DNA of 64,000 nt from an uncultured Dorea sp. (lineage in GTDB: Bacteria; Bacillota_A; Clostridia; Lachnospirales; Lachnospiraceae): contig CAJTRM010000002.1 of NCBI GenBank assembly GCA_910578865.1, positions 124,001-188,000 on the forward strand, read 5' to 3'. This document shows positions 26,401-33,958 of this stretch, piece after piece. How positions within the stretch are numbered: position 1 is the stretch's first letter; every line of letters starts with the position of its first letter. Both the position numbers and the translations under genes were made by a program. The notes beneath the pieces are model-generated. The model did no database searches. It was not told where the DNA came from and saw only the letters and a program-made list of their open reading frames with translations.

Positions 26401-27688
26401 ACAGCGGAAGGAGACACGCGAGATCAAACCGGCGTCTGTTACAAAGGTGCCGTTTACAAAAGAAATGCGAAAGGACTACACAATCCTCTGCCCGCAGATG
26501 TCACCGATCCACTTTGAATTATTTGCTCCTGTATTCGCAAGAGCAGGCTATCATCTCGAAGTGCTCCCAAATGACAACAAGCAGGCAGTAGACGTAGGAC
26601 TGAAATACGTAAACAATGATGCCTGCTATCCCTCCCTCATTGTAGTCGGACAGATCATGGATGCCATTCTGTCCGGAAAGTATGATACGGATAAGATTGC
26701 TGTCATCATTACTCAGACAGGAGGCGGATGCCGGGCCTCTAATTATATCGGTTTCATCCGGCGGGCACTGAAAAAAACCGGTTATGAACATATTCCGGTC
26801 ATTTCCCTGAACTTAAGCGGGCTGGAGGGGAACCCGGGCTTTAAACTGACTCCTGGCCTGGTTATACGCAGCATGTATGCGGTGATTTTCGGAGATATCT
26901 TTATGAAATGTACTTACAGGCTCCGTCCGTATGAAAAACATGCCGGGTCCGTCAATGCCATGCACGAAAAATGGAAGAAAATATGTATTGATTTCCTGTC
27001 CTGCGAACATCTGTCCAGGGGTCGGTTTAAAAGGTTGTGCAGAGAAATCATCCATGACTTTGACACGAACATCGAGCTTCTGAATCTCAGAAAACCGCGG
27101 GTCGGAATCGTGGGCGAGATCCTTGTCAAATTCCTGCCGGCAGCAAATAACTATCTGGTGGATCTGTTGGAAAGTGAGGGTGCTGAGGCTGTCGTTCCGG
27201 ATCTCCTCGACTTCTTGCTCTACTGTTTCTACAACCAGAACTTCAAGGTAGAGAAGCTGGGCTTCCGGAAATCCAAAGCATTCTTAGCCAACCTTGGCAT
27301 CAAAGGGCTGGAATGGTTCCGTGCTCCCGCCTCAAAGGCTTTCGCACAGAGCAGACATTTTACTCCGCCTGCTAAGATCCAGGAGCTTGGTAAAATGGCT
27401 TCCGACATCGTTTCTCTGGGAAATCAGACCGGGGAAGGCTGGTTCCTGACCGGAGAGATGCTGGAACTGATCCACAGCGGCGCTCCCAATATTGTATGTA
27501 CCCAGCCTTTCGCCTGTCTTCCCAACCACGTGGTCGGCAAAGGTGTTATCAAGGAACTTCGCAGGCTCTATCCACAGTCCAATATTGTGGCCATTGACTT
27601 TGACCCGGGCGCAAGTGAAGTAAACCAGCTGAACCGGATTAAGCTGATGCTGTCCACGGCAGATAAAAATATGGAGAACGGGCGTTAG
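23438..27688 (+). CDS. giant acyl-CoA dehydratase activase-like fusion (two ASKHA ATPase domains plus HgdB-like Fe-S region)
   Basis: A 1416-residue cytoplasmic protein. Two tandem BadF/HgdC-type ATPase domains start at residues 9 and 324 (GIDIGSTTVK, GIDAGSTTTK); each has the Fe-S cysteine region (NGVCAGGTGSFIDQ with RCGVFAKSD; NEACSSGCGSFIETFARS with TRCTVFMNSK). A cysteine knot follows near 607 (CRGCTNNC, NRCEKG). A DUF2229-like region (residues 660-900: SECYPAKLAHGH, YNCPIVTSYPE, LAGRPYHMDPEVNHG) and an HgdB-like region (1010-1330: VNNDACYPSLIVVGQIMDAI, TGGGCRASNYIGF) complete it. Related activases pump low-potential electrons using ATP; double-cubane-cluster proteins and their reductases are plausible relatives. 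Substrate unknown. No dehydratase or CoA-transferase gene is adjacent. Confidence 0.85.
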   Translation: MIQKEFYALGIDIGSTTVKIALLDENNDVAFSDYERHYANIQETLSDLIGRAVYKLGPIYASPVITGSGGLTLAKHLDVPFVQEVIAVSCALQDYAPQSDVAIELGGEDAKIIYFEGGNVEQRMNGVCAGGTGSFIDQMASLLQTDASGLNEYAKNYKALYSIAARCGVFAKSDIQPLINEGASKEDLAASIFQAVVNQTISGLACGKPIRGHVAFLGGPLHFLSELREAFIRTLNLDDEHIVAPIHSHLFAAIGSALNSKRDLHVSLREMQNRLEGRIKMDFEVDRMDPLFASEADYHAFKDRHDKHQVPVKDLRTYKGKAFLGIDAGSTTTKAALVGEDGTLLYSFYHNNDGDPLGTTIRAVKDIYSQLPEEVEIVHSCSTGYGEALIKSALLLDEGEVETVSHYYAASFFEPDVDCILDIGGQDMKCIKIKNHTVDSVQLNEACSSGCGSFIETFARSLNYSVEDFAHEALFAHNPIDLGTRCTVFMNSKVKQAQKEGAEVADISAGLAYSVIKNALFKVIKVSDASELGSHIVVQGGTFYNNAVLRSFEKIAGCEAIRPDIAGIMGAFGAALIARERYLQCQGTTMLSLEDIEALEYSTTMTKCRGCTNNCRLTVSHFSGGRKFITGNRCEKGLGKEKSENKLPNLFDYKLKRYFDYTPLPAGEAKRGVIGIPRVLNMYENYPLWFTFFHTLGFSVVLSPSSTRKVYELGIESIPSESECYPAKLAHGHVQWLINQGVHHIFYPCIPYERKEFEDANNHYNCPIVTSYPENIKNNIDAIVNQEVDFIHPFLSLRDEETLAVRLAEELSEKFSVPAEEIRRAVHTAWTELEHCRSDIKKKGEETLEFLKKTGNRGIVLAGRPYHMDPEVNHGIPELINSYQIAVLTEDSISHLHPVERPLNVMDQWMYHSRLYGAANYVKTVDNLDLIQLNSFGCGLDAVTTDQVADILNSSDKIYTSLKIDEVNNLGAARIRVRSLLAAIRVREQRKETREIKPASVTKVPFTKEMRKDYTILCPQMSPIHFELFAPVFARAGYHLEVLPNDNKQAVDVGLKYVNNDACYPSLIVVGQIMDAILSGKYDTDKIAVIITQTGGGCRASNYIGFIRRALKKTGYEHIPVISLNLSGLEGNPGFKLTPGLVIRSMYAVIFGDIFMKCTYRLRPYEKHAGSVNAMHEKWKKICIDFLSCEHLSRGRFKRLCREIIHDFDTNIELLNLRKPRVGIVGEILVKFLPAANNYLVDLLESEGAEAVVPDLLDFLLYCFYNQNFKVEKLGFRKSKAFLANLGIKGLEWFRAPASKAFAQSRHFTPPAKIQELGKMASDIVSLGNQTGEGWFLTGEMLELIHSGAPNIVCTQPFACLPNHVVGKGVIKELRRLYPQSNIVAIDFDPGASEVNQLNRIKLMLSTADKNMENGR

Positions 27689-27701
27689 TGCCCGTTCTCC
27701 A
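27672..27701. terminator. bidirectional terminator holding both convergent stop codons in its loop
   Basis: A perfect 12-bp stem, TGGAGAACGGGC (27672-27683) against GCCCGTTCTCCA (27690-27701), with loop GTTAGT. The plus-strand TAG (27686-27688) and minus-strand TAA (27687-27685) both lie in the loop. T-rich sequence follows on each strand (ATTTCTTTT on plus, ATATTTTTATC on minus). Confidence 0.85.
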
Positions 27702-29787
27702 CATTTCTTTTAAAACTCAGATAAGTTGTGAAAAAATAAAGTGCATAAATTCCGAAAAACAGCAGAAAGGCCATTCCGAAATACTGGAACACCGGCGCCT
27801 CGGTATCTGTGTAAAAGATAAACTTCTCACTGATAAATACTGCGATGACCCCGGAAATCCCAGCCGCAAAGACTGCAGGGCAGAGATAATACCCGACGAG
27901 CTGTCTGCGTATCACTCCCGCAACTTCACTCCTCTTTAACCCAATCTTCCGAAGTACGTCATATCGGAATTTATATTTTGCCGAATCGCTGAGCTGCTGG
28001 ACGGACAATACCGTGAGCGCCACGCACACAAATACGAAACCTGTGTAAAAACAAGGAAACACAATTGATGACAGCATATATTTAACCTCCGGAATCAGGT
28101 TATCTCTTACAAGGTTTGCTGCAGCATAAGTAATAACCTGATCCGAACCGCAGCACGAATTGGGCAGCTGCTTCTCTTCCTCCTCATTGTCCATGTCCAG
28201 ATATCCGTAAGGATCGCCGCCCGCAATCTCATCCAGGCTGTTCATTAACCCCTGCGGCGCTTCCCCCTTAAGCTCCGCCACCAGTTCTGCATAATATGGC
28301 CGTAAGTCTCCTGCGTCCGCATCCGGCACAACAATCACATAATCCCCTCCGTTATGTCCGTCCTGAGAGAACGGTTCTGTATGATAACCCGAAAATGTCA
28401 GGTTCCCATCCGCCCCCTCAACCTTGAGGTTCCCGGCAAAATCACCAGCCTCTCTCAGCACTCTTTTCTTTATATGAACAGCGTATTCATCATCCCTTAA
28501 CGAAATACTGCCGTATCCAAGCATTTCCCGGAGATAATTGTAATCCGACAGTTTCATATATGTGTCGAAGCGGCAATAAGAACCGTCATCCGCCTCCTCA
28601 ATCTTTTTAAGGTCCGCCTCCCCGTCCTCATGGCCGCCTGCCTGATACATTGTGCCAAAACACCGAAGATGCGTCCGAAGCCATACGTTTACCTGATTGG
28701 TTCCGTTTTCATAGATACAATAGGAATACGTTCTATTTACTTCCGTCTGCTCCTTTAGAAGCTCAACTTCGTCTGCAAAATCCTCTGTTACATCCGGGCT
28801 GTACATCTGCACATCAAACGGAAATTTGTCCTGAAGCACTCTGCTCTGATAATCGCCGAACATCATTGCCACTGTACAGCCTAAAAATGCAATGGTAAAA
28901 AGTGAGGTAAGGGTTCCCATAGTAAACCACATCGTCTTTATCTTCGAGGAGAGCTGCCGCAGCAGGAACAGGTTCTGCCCCTGATAGATCCGTTTCCCTC
29001 CCCGCCGGACATAGCAGATGATAAAGGAAGACAGTCCGATATAAAAAAGATAGATCACCAGGACCAGGCCTGTCAGAAAGCCGATGATCGTACCGCCGTT
29101 CCATCCGCCGAAAAGCCTTCCTCCAAAAAACAGCCATGCATCAAAGAGCAAAAGGAAAAAGACGGACAGCGGAAGCAGCCATTGCTTGATACGCTCGTGG
29201 GACTCCTTCACCTCTTCATTCTTGTTCCCCGCATCCATAAGATCCCTGATATTCATCTTTTTAAATCTTCGCTTACAGCGAAAAAGCGCCAGCAGATAGC
29301 AGCCTGCATAACAGGAAACGGTCATCAGGATACACCACCGATTAAGTTCAACCCGCAGATCGTAGCTGTCCTGGAGCATGGTATACAACACTGCCATGAT
29401 CAGCTGCTGCAGCAGAATGCCCAGCGCTGTCCCGGCAAGGAATGCACCGGCCCCCATAATGATATTTTCACGCATATACAGACGGGAGATCTGCTTCTTT
29501 TTCATTCCGAGAAGTAAGTAGGTGCCAAATTCCCGGCTTCTTTTGTTCAGCATAAACCGTACCATGTAGTTGATGAGCCACGCCACGATTATTACAATAA
29601 AAAATGTGGCAAGGCCGATCATAGCCGCCATGATTCCCACTGTATCAAACCGTTCCCGGATGTCCGGCGAAAACAAGACACTGTTAAAGGCAAACATCAG
29701 CGCCGTCAGCAGTATCATAGTAATCATATACACCAGATAATCCTTCACCGATCGTTTCACATTTCTCAAGGCAAGTTTACCGAGCAT
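27685..29787 (-). CDS. bceB: BceB-type ABC transporter permease (antimicrobial peptide sensing/resistance)
   Basis: A roughly 700-residue FtsX-family permease with the BceB layout: first helices after LALRNVKRSVKDYLVYMIT, further helix groups, then a large extracellular domain of about 210 residues between helices 7 and 8 (from SRVLQDKFPFDVQMY to about YAAANLVRDNLI), then three final helices. BceAB transporters bind undecaprenyl-linked peptide antibiotics such as bacitracin and signal to a partner kinase. The ATG at 29787 is favoured because GGAGG directly abuts the in-frame GTG at 29799. It overlaps bceA. Its 3' end overlaps the convergent activase gene by 4 bases. Confidence 0.88.
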   Translation of the reverse strand: MLGKLALRNVKRSVKDYLVYMITMILLTALMFAFNSVLFSPDIRERFDTVGIMAAMIGLATFFIVIIVAWLINYMVRFMLNKRSREFGTYLLLGMKKKQISRLYMRENIIMGAGAFLAGTALGILLQQLIMAVLYTMLQDSYDLRVELNRWCILMTVSCYAGCYLLALFRCKRRFKKMNIRDLMDAGNKNEEVKESHERIKQWLLPLSVFFLLLFDAWLFFGGRLFGGWNGGTIIGFLTGLVLVIYLFYIGLSSFIICYVRRGGKRIYQGQNLFLLRQLSSKIKTMWFTMGTLTSLFTIAFLGCTVAMMFGDYQSRVLQDKFPFDVQMYSPDVTEDFADEVELLKEQTEVNRTYSYCIYENGTNQVNVWLRTHLRCFGTMYQAGGHEDGEADLKKIEEADDGSYCRFDTYMKLSDYNYLREMLGYGSISLRDDEYAVHIKKRVLREAGDFAGNLKVEGADGNLTFSGYHTEPFSQDGHNGGDYVIVVPDADAGDLRPYYAELVAELKGEAPQGLMNSLDEIAGGDPYGYLDMDNEEEEKQLPNSCCGSDQVITYAAANLVRDNLIPEVKYMLSSIVFPCFYTGFVFVCVALTVLSVQQLSDSAKYKFRYDVLRKIGLKRSEVAGVIRRQLVGYYLCPAVFAAGISGVIAVFISEKFIFYTDTEAPVFQYFGMAFLLFFGIYALYFFTTYLSFKRNVENGH

Positions 29788-30544
29788 CTGGGAATCCACC
29801 TCCCGTCAGAGACAATACATCCAGGATCTCATTCAGAAATGTGCGCCGGTCCTTCGTCCCGCGCACCAGTTCGTGGAAGAGTTTTCCGTCCTTCAAAAAC
29901 AGAATCCGGCTGCAGTAACTCGCCGAAAACACATCATGGGTCACCATAAGAATCGTTGCATTCAGAGAATGGTTCATGTCTGCAAATGTCTCCAGAAGCG
30001 TCTGTGAGGATCGGGAATCCAGCGCCCCTGTAGGTTCATCTGCAAGAAGAAGACTGGGCCGGTTGATCAGCGCCCGGGCACACGCACACCGCTGTTTCTG
30101 TCCTCCGGATACCTGATAGGGGAATTTATCTTTGATTCCTTCAATATCAAGAAGCCTCAGCATTCCGGCACATTTCTTTCTGATCTCTTCCTTCCCTTCT
30201 TTCCAGACAGTAAGCGCAAGCACAATATTTTCCTCGATCGTCAGCGTATCCAGAAGATTGTAATCCTGAAAAACAAACCCCAGATTTGTTTTCCGAAAAT
30301 CTGACAGCTTCTCTTCTCCAAGTTCCGTAATATCTGTATCCCCATAATAAATATGCCCCGCAGTCACCCGGTCAATGGTTGCGAGCATATTAAGAAGCGT
30401 CGTCTTCCCTGAGCCCGACGCTCCCATTACACCGACAAATTCACCGGGCTCCACCGTAAAACTCACCCGATCAATCGCCTTTGTTACATTCCCATGGCTG
30501 CCGTAGTATTTCTCTACATCACATACACGGATATTGTTCTTCAT
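29777..30544 (-). CDS. bceA: BceA-type ABC transporter ATP-binding protein
   Basis: A 255-residue ATPase: Walker A GASGSGKTT, Q-loop FVFQDYN, signature VSGGQKQR, Walker B LLADEPTGALD and the switch histidine in VTHD. The sequence closely follows the MacB/BceA subfamily (MLATIDRVTAGHIYYGDTDI). It would form the transporter with the overlapping permease gene. The ATG at 30544 has GGGAG eight bases upstream; the in-frame GTG at 30553 overlaps that site. A promoter region with tandem repeats lies between it and the kinase gene. Confidence 0.93.
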   Translation of the reverse strand: MKNNIRVCDVEKYYGSHGNVTKAIDRVSFTVEPGEFVGVMGASGSGKTTLLNMLATIDRVTAGHIYYGDTDITELGEEKLSDFRKTNLGFVFQDYNLLDTLTIEENIVLALTVWKEGKEEIRKKCAGMLRLLDIEGIKDKFPYQVSGGQKQRCACARALINRPSLLLADEPTGALDSRSSQTLLETFADMNHSLNATILMVTHDVFSASYCSRILFLKDGKLFHELVRGTKDRRTFLNEILDVLSLTGGGFPDAR

Positions 30545-30568
30545 CTCATTCACTCCCGTCTGATATAT

Positions 30569-30591
30569 GATACATGTGTATCAAATCAATC
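30569..30591. promoter_or_regulatory. short palindrome in the bceA leader
   Basis: The leader of bceAB contains the inverted repeat GATACATGTGTATC (ATGATACATGTGTATCAAAT on the plus strand). It lies between the predicted promoter and the bceA start and may be a regulator site or an mRNA hairpin; no specific protein is recognised. Confidence 0.4.
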
Positions 30592-30594
30592 TGT

Positions 30595-30622
30595 ATTTTA
30601 CATGTCTACTGTACCATATCAA
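30595..30622 (-). promoter_or_regulatory. likely bceAB promoter
   Basis: Minus strand: -35 TTGATA (30622-30617), 16-base spacer, -10 TAAAAT (about 30600-30595). It lies about 20 bases downstream of the tandem repeats at 30642-30662, the usual placement of an OmpR-type response-regulator site. Confidence 0.5.
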
Positions 30623-30641
30623 CTTGACGGTTTGTATCGCA

Positions 30642-30662
30642 GAAGATTACAGGAAGATTACA
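30642..30662. promoter_or_regulatory. tandem direct repeat, candidate BceR binding site
   Basis: Two identical 10-base units GAAGATTACA occur at 30642-30651 and 30653-30662, an 11-base period that places them on the same face of the helix. They overlap the last codons of the sensor kinase gene and sit upstream of the predicted bceAB -35. OmpR/PhoB-family regulators, which include BceR, bind such direct repeats. Confidence 0.55.
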
Positions 30663-31668
30663 ATACTGTAAGATAATCCCCCACCGGAAATTCCAGCACC
30701 ATCTTCGTCCCTTCGCCTTCCACAGAGGCTGCACAGATGCGGATCCCCAGTTTCCCGCAGAGTATTTTACACAGATAAAGCCCCATCCCGGTAGCATGTT
30801 CCTTCTTCCGCCCGTTGCTCCCGGTAAAGCCTTTCTCAAAAATCCGGGACAGTTCCTCTTCTTTGATGCCGATCCCGTTATCCTCCGCCACAAAGCGCAC
30901 GCCATGCCCGTACCTCTCTGTATACATCCTGATCTGCGCGTTTTTGTCCTTTTTATATTTCACACTGTTAAGAATGAGCTGATTCAGGATAAAGGAAATC
31001 CATTTTTCATCCGTATATACCTGTTCTGTGCATGCGGCCTCTACTGCTATACCATGCTGTATCAGATAATATTTATTTCTTGCAAGCACCTCTGATACCA
31101 GTTCCTGCAGACAGATCTCCTTGATCATGTAGTCCTTGTACACCTCGTCTGACCGTGCATAATAAAGAGCCATCTCTACCAGGGAATCAATCTTACGGTT
31201 CAGGCCCTCTACCTGCCCGGTGTACTCGCCTTTATGGTTCTCACAGATCAGAGAAATACCGGTAATGGGCGCTTTAATCTCATGGACCCAGCTCTCGATA
31301 AATTCCCGGTACTCCTTCCGCTCCTGATCAATAGCCCGGATCTTCTCAATGGCAGATTTATTGGAAATGCGGATCATCTCCCTGTAGATAGCATCCTCAA
31401 GAGAAACTGCCTCCGGCATCAACTCGCCCAGAAGGTATCTCTGATCCACACGATCCAGAATTTTCTCCATCTGCCGGAAATACCGGTTTCTCCGGTACCA
31501 GGAACTTCCAAGAACCGCTGTCACAACCAATGTCCAGCAGATAAGCACCAGAAGCATGTAGTCCCCGGGGTACCCGGTCATCGACAAGAATCCTGCCAGT
31601 GCCAGCATACAACACCCGTGAAGAATCAGAAAAAGAGACCTGTCCTTTAAATATTCCTTTAATGTCAT
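30658..31668 (-). CDS. bceS: BceS-type intramembrane-sensing histidine kinase
   Basis: A 336-residue sensor kinase with two N-terminal helices (about 12-32 and 38-57) joined by a loop of only a few residues. There is no extracellular sensor domain, which is the hallmark of BceS kinases that take their signal from the BceAB transporter. The H-box is ESWVHEIKAPI (His near residue 142). The ATPase domain has an N-box (FILNQLILNSVKYKKD), G1 (EDNGIGIKEEELSRIFEKGFTG) and G2 (GMGLYLCKIL). Its ATG overlaps the bceR stop by 4 bases. Confidence 0.92.
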   Translation of the reverse strand: MTLKEYLKDRSLFLILHGCCMLALAGFLSMTGYPGDYMLLVLICWTLVVTAVLGSSWYRRNRYFRQMEKILDRVDQRYLLGELMPEAVSLEDAIYREMIRISNKSAIEKIRAIDQERKEYREFIESWVHEIKAPITGISLICENHKGEYTGQVEGLNRKIDSLVEMALYYARSDEVYKDYMIKEICLQELVSEVLARNKYYLIQHGIAVEAACTEQVYTDEKWISFILNQLILNSVKYKKDKNAQIRMYTERYGHGVRFVAEDNGIGIKEEELSRIFEKGFTGSNGRKKEHATGMGLYLCKILCGKLGIRICAASVEGEGTKMVLEFPVGDYLTVL

Positions 31669-32339
31669 ATGCGGTATCCAAGCCCCCGTTTCGTCTCGAT
31701 AAAATTGTGCACACCAATCTCCCCAAGCTTTCCCCGAATCCGGGTCATATTCACACTCAGGGCATTGTCATCTATATATACCTGCTGATCCCAGAGATAT
31801 TCCACCATATCCCCGCGGGCCGCAATCTCTCCTTTTTTCATGAAAAGATAAAGCAGGATTTTTATCTCTGTTCTGGTCAGATCCGCCTCTCGTCCCTGAT
31901 ACCTTACACAGCCTCTTGCCAGATCAAGCTCCACCTCTTTATATTTATAAAAAAAAGCGTCTTCCCGGCCGGATTCGGTCTTTCTTGTCCGTTTCAGGAC
32001 CGCTGCTATCCTGGCCAGCAGCAAAGGCGGATGGAACGGCTTGGTAATATAGTCATCCCCGCCTTTAAGGATCCCGTTTAGTTCATCCATACAATCGGTC
32101 CGGCCTGTCACAAATACAATGGGCACATCTGAAGACACACGGAGCGCCGAACAAATATCAAACCCGGATTTTCCCGGAAGATTCAGATCCAGGATTACAA
32201 GATCCGGATCCTCTGTCAATACAAAAGAAACCGGATCTTTGAAATCCTCCAAAGCACTTACACGGTACAGTGCATTTTCCAGAAGGCAGACAAGTTCCTG
32301 TCTGATGACAGGATCGTCCTCGATTACAATCACATACAT
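31665..32339 (-). CDS. bceR: BceR-type OmpR-family response regulator
   Basis: A 224-residue response regulator. The receiver domain carries the acidic pair (IEDD), the phospho-acceptor Asp near 52 (LVILDLNLPGKSGFDIC), VFVTGR and the conserved lysine in DDYITKPF. The C-terminal winged helix (LTRTEIKILLYLFMKKGEIAARGDMVEYLWD, VNMTRIRGKL) is OmpR-like. It starts 9 bp after gpmI, with its Shine-Dalgarno GGAGAAG overlapping the gpmI stop region, so it may be co-translated with that glycolytic gene. Confidence 0.93.
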   Translation of the reverse strand: MYVIVIEDDPVIRQELVCLLENALYRVSALEDFKDPVSFVLTEDPDLVILDLNLPGKSGFDICSALRVSSDVPIVFVTGRTDCMDELNGILKGGDDYITKPFHPPLLLARIAAVLKRTRKTESGREDAFFYKYKEVELDLARGCVRYQGREADLTRTEIKILLYLFMKKGEIAARGDMVEYLWDQQVYIDDNALSVNMTRIRGKLGEIGVHNFIETKRGLGYRI

Positions 32340-32348
32340 AATGATTCT

Positions 32349-33887
32349 TTACTTCTCCAGCAGCGACTTGCCTGTCATTTCCTTTGGCTGTTCCATCCCC
32401 ATCAGTTCAATCAGTGTAGGAGCAATATCCGCCAGACAGCCGCCTTCTCTTAAACGGTAAGACGGATGTGCATTTACAAGGATGAACGGAACCGGATTGG
32501 TAGTATGGGCCGTAAACGGCTCTCCCGTCTCATCGTCAATCAACTGCTCCGCATTTCCGTGATCTGCACAGATAAACATCTGTCCATCCACCTCCTTCAG
32601 AGCATCAACTGCTTTCCCCACACAGGTATCTACCGCTTCAATGGCCTGAATGGCCGCTTTCTCCACACCGGTATGCCCTACCATATCCGGATTTGCAAAA
32701 TTGATGATGATCACATCATATTTTCCGGACTTTATTGCCTCTGTAAGCTTGTCACACACCTCATAGGCGCTCATCTCCGGTTTCAGGTCATAGGTAGCTA
32801 CCTTCGGAGAGTTTACAAGAATCCTGTCCTCGCCTTCATTGGGCTCCTCCACTCCTCCGTTAAAGAAAAAGGTCACATGGGCGTACTTCTCTGTCTCTGC
32901 AATACGCGCCTGCTTCTTTCCGTTTGCGGCCAGATATTCGCCAAAGGTGTTGGTAATCTCCTCTTTCACAAAAGCCACCAGCTTATTCCCAATAGTCACG
33001 TCATATTCGGTAAAACATACAAACGTAGTTTGGATCCTGTCTCCTCTGTCAAAGCCTGTAAACGCTTCATCACAGAAGGTTCTTGTAATTTCTCTCGCCC
33101 GGTCCGGCCGGAAGTTAAAGAAAATAACAGAATCCTTATCCTTGATAGTTCCCACCGGAACACCGTCCTTCTTCACTACCGTAGGAAGGACAAACTCATC
33201 CGTCACGTCTTTATCATAGGATGCCTGAATCCCTTCCGGACCGCTTGCCGCACTCTCGCCTTCTCCAGACACAAGCGCCCGGTAAGCTTTCTCTACGCGC
33301 TCCCAGCGGTTGTCACGGTCCATGGCATAGTAGCGTCCCATCACCGAGGCCACCTCACCGACGCCCAGCTCCTTCATTTTATCTGCCAGCTCTTGCACAT
33401 ATTCTTTCCCGGAAGCCGGAGGCGTATCACGCCCGTCCAGGAAGCAATGTACATAGACTTTGCTGATCCCCTGCCTCTTTGCAAGCTCCAAAAGGCCGTA
33501 GATATGAGTATTATGGCTGTGTACCCCGCCGTCGGACACCAGGCCGAACAGATGAAGGGCGCTGTCATTTTCCTTTACGTTCGCACAGGCTGCAAGAAGC
33601 GCTTTATTTTCAAAAAAATCTCCGTCCTGGATAGACTTCGTGATCTTGGTCAGATCCTGATACACGATCCGGCCGGCCCCCATATTCAGGTGGCCTACTT
33701 CAGAATTCCCCATCTGTCCGTCGGGCAGCCCTACTGCCATCCCGCTGGCATTACCGTGAACAAACGGATATTCCTCCATTAATTTATCCATAACCGGTGT
33801 CCTGCCCTGTACCACTGCATTCCCGGTAGCTTTCTCATTCAGTCCGTAGCCGTCTAAAATCATCAATACTGTCGGTTTCTTACTCAT
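32349..33887 (-). CDS. gpmI: 2,3-bisphosphoglycerate-independent phosphoglycerate mutase
   Basis: A 512-residue Mn-dependent mutase that interconverts 3- and 2-phosphoglycerate. The alkaline-phosphatase-like metal core is visible (MILDGYGLN, the catalytic serine in QMGNSEVGHLNMGAGR, FANPDMVGHTG, CADHGNAEQLID, AHTTNPVPFIL). The ATG at 33887 follows AAAGGAG by about ten bases and gives the normal family length; the longer reading frame (start 33974) adds 29 residues overlapping the upstream esterase and lacks a ribosome site. It is the last glycolytic gene of the block and is directly followed by bceR. Confidence 0.97.
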   Translation of the reverse strand: MSKKPTVLMILDGYGLNEKATGNAVVQGRTPVMDKLMEEYPFVHGNASGMAVGLPDGQMGNSEVGHLNMGAGRIVYQDLTKITKSIQDGDFFENKALLAACANVKENDSALHLFGLVSDGGVHSHNTHIYGLLELAKRQGISKVYVHCFLDGRDTPPASGKEYVQELADKMKELGVGEVASVMGRYYAMDRDNRWERVEKAYRALVSGEGESAASGPEGIQASYDKDVTDEFVLPTVVKKDGVPVGTIKDKDSVIFFNFRPDRAREITRTFCDEAFTGFDRGDRIQTTFVCFTEYDVTIGNKLVAFVKEEITNTFGEYLAANGKKQARIAETEKYAHVTFFFNGGVEEPNEGEDRILVNSPKVATYDLKPEMSAYEVCDKLTEAIKSGKYDVIIINFANPDMVGHTGVEKAAIQAIEAVDTCVGKAVDALKEVDGQMFICADHGNAEQLIDDETGEPFTAHTTNPVPFILVNAHPSYRLREGGCLADIAPTLIELMGMEQPKEMTGKSLLEK

Positions 33888-33958
33888 TTTATTCTGTCTC
33901 CTTTCCCAAATCCCCTTCTGATTATGCATCCATTCCCCATATATTTTCTGTCTTCTGC

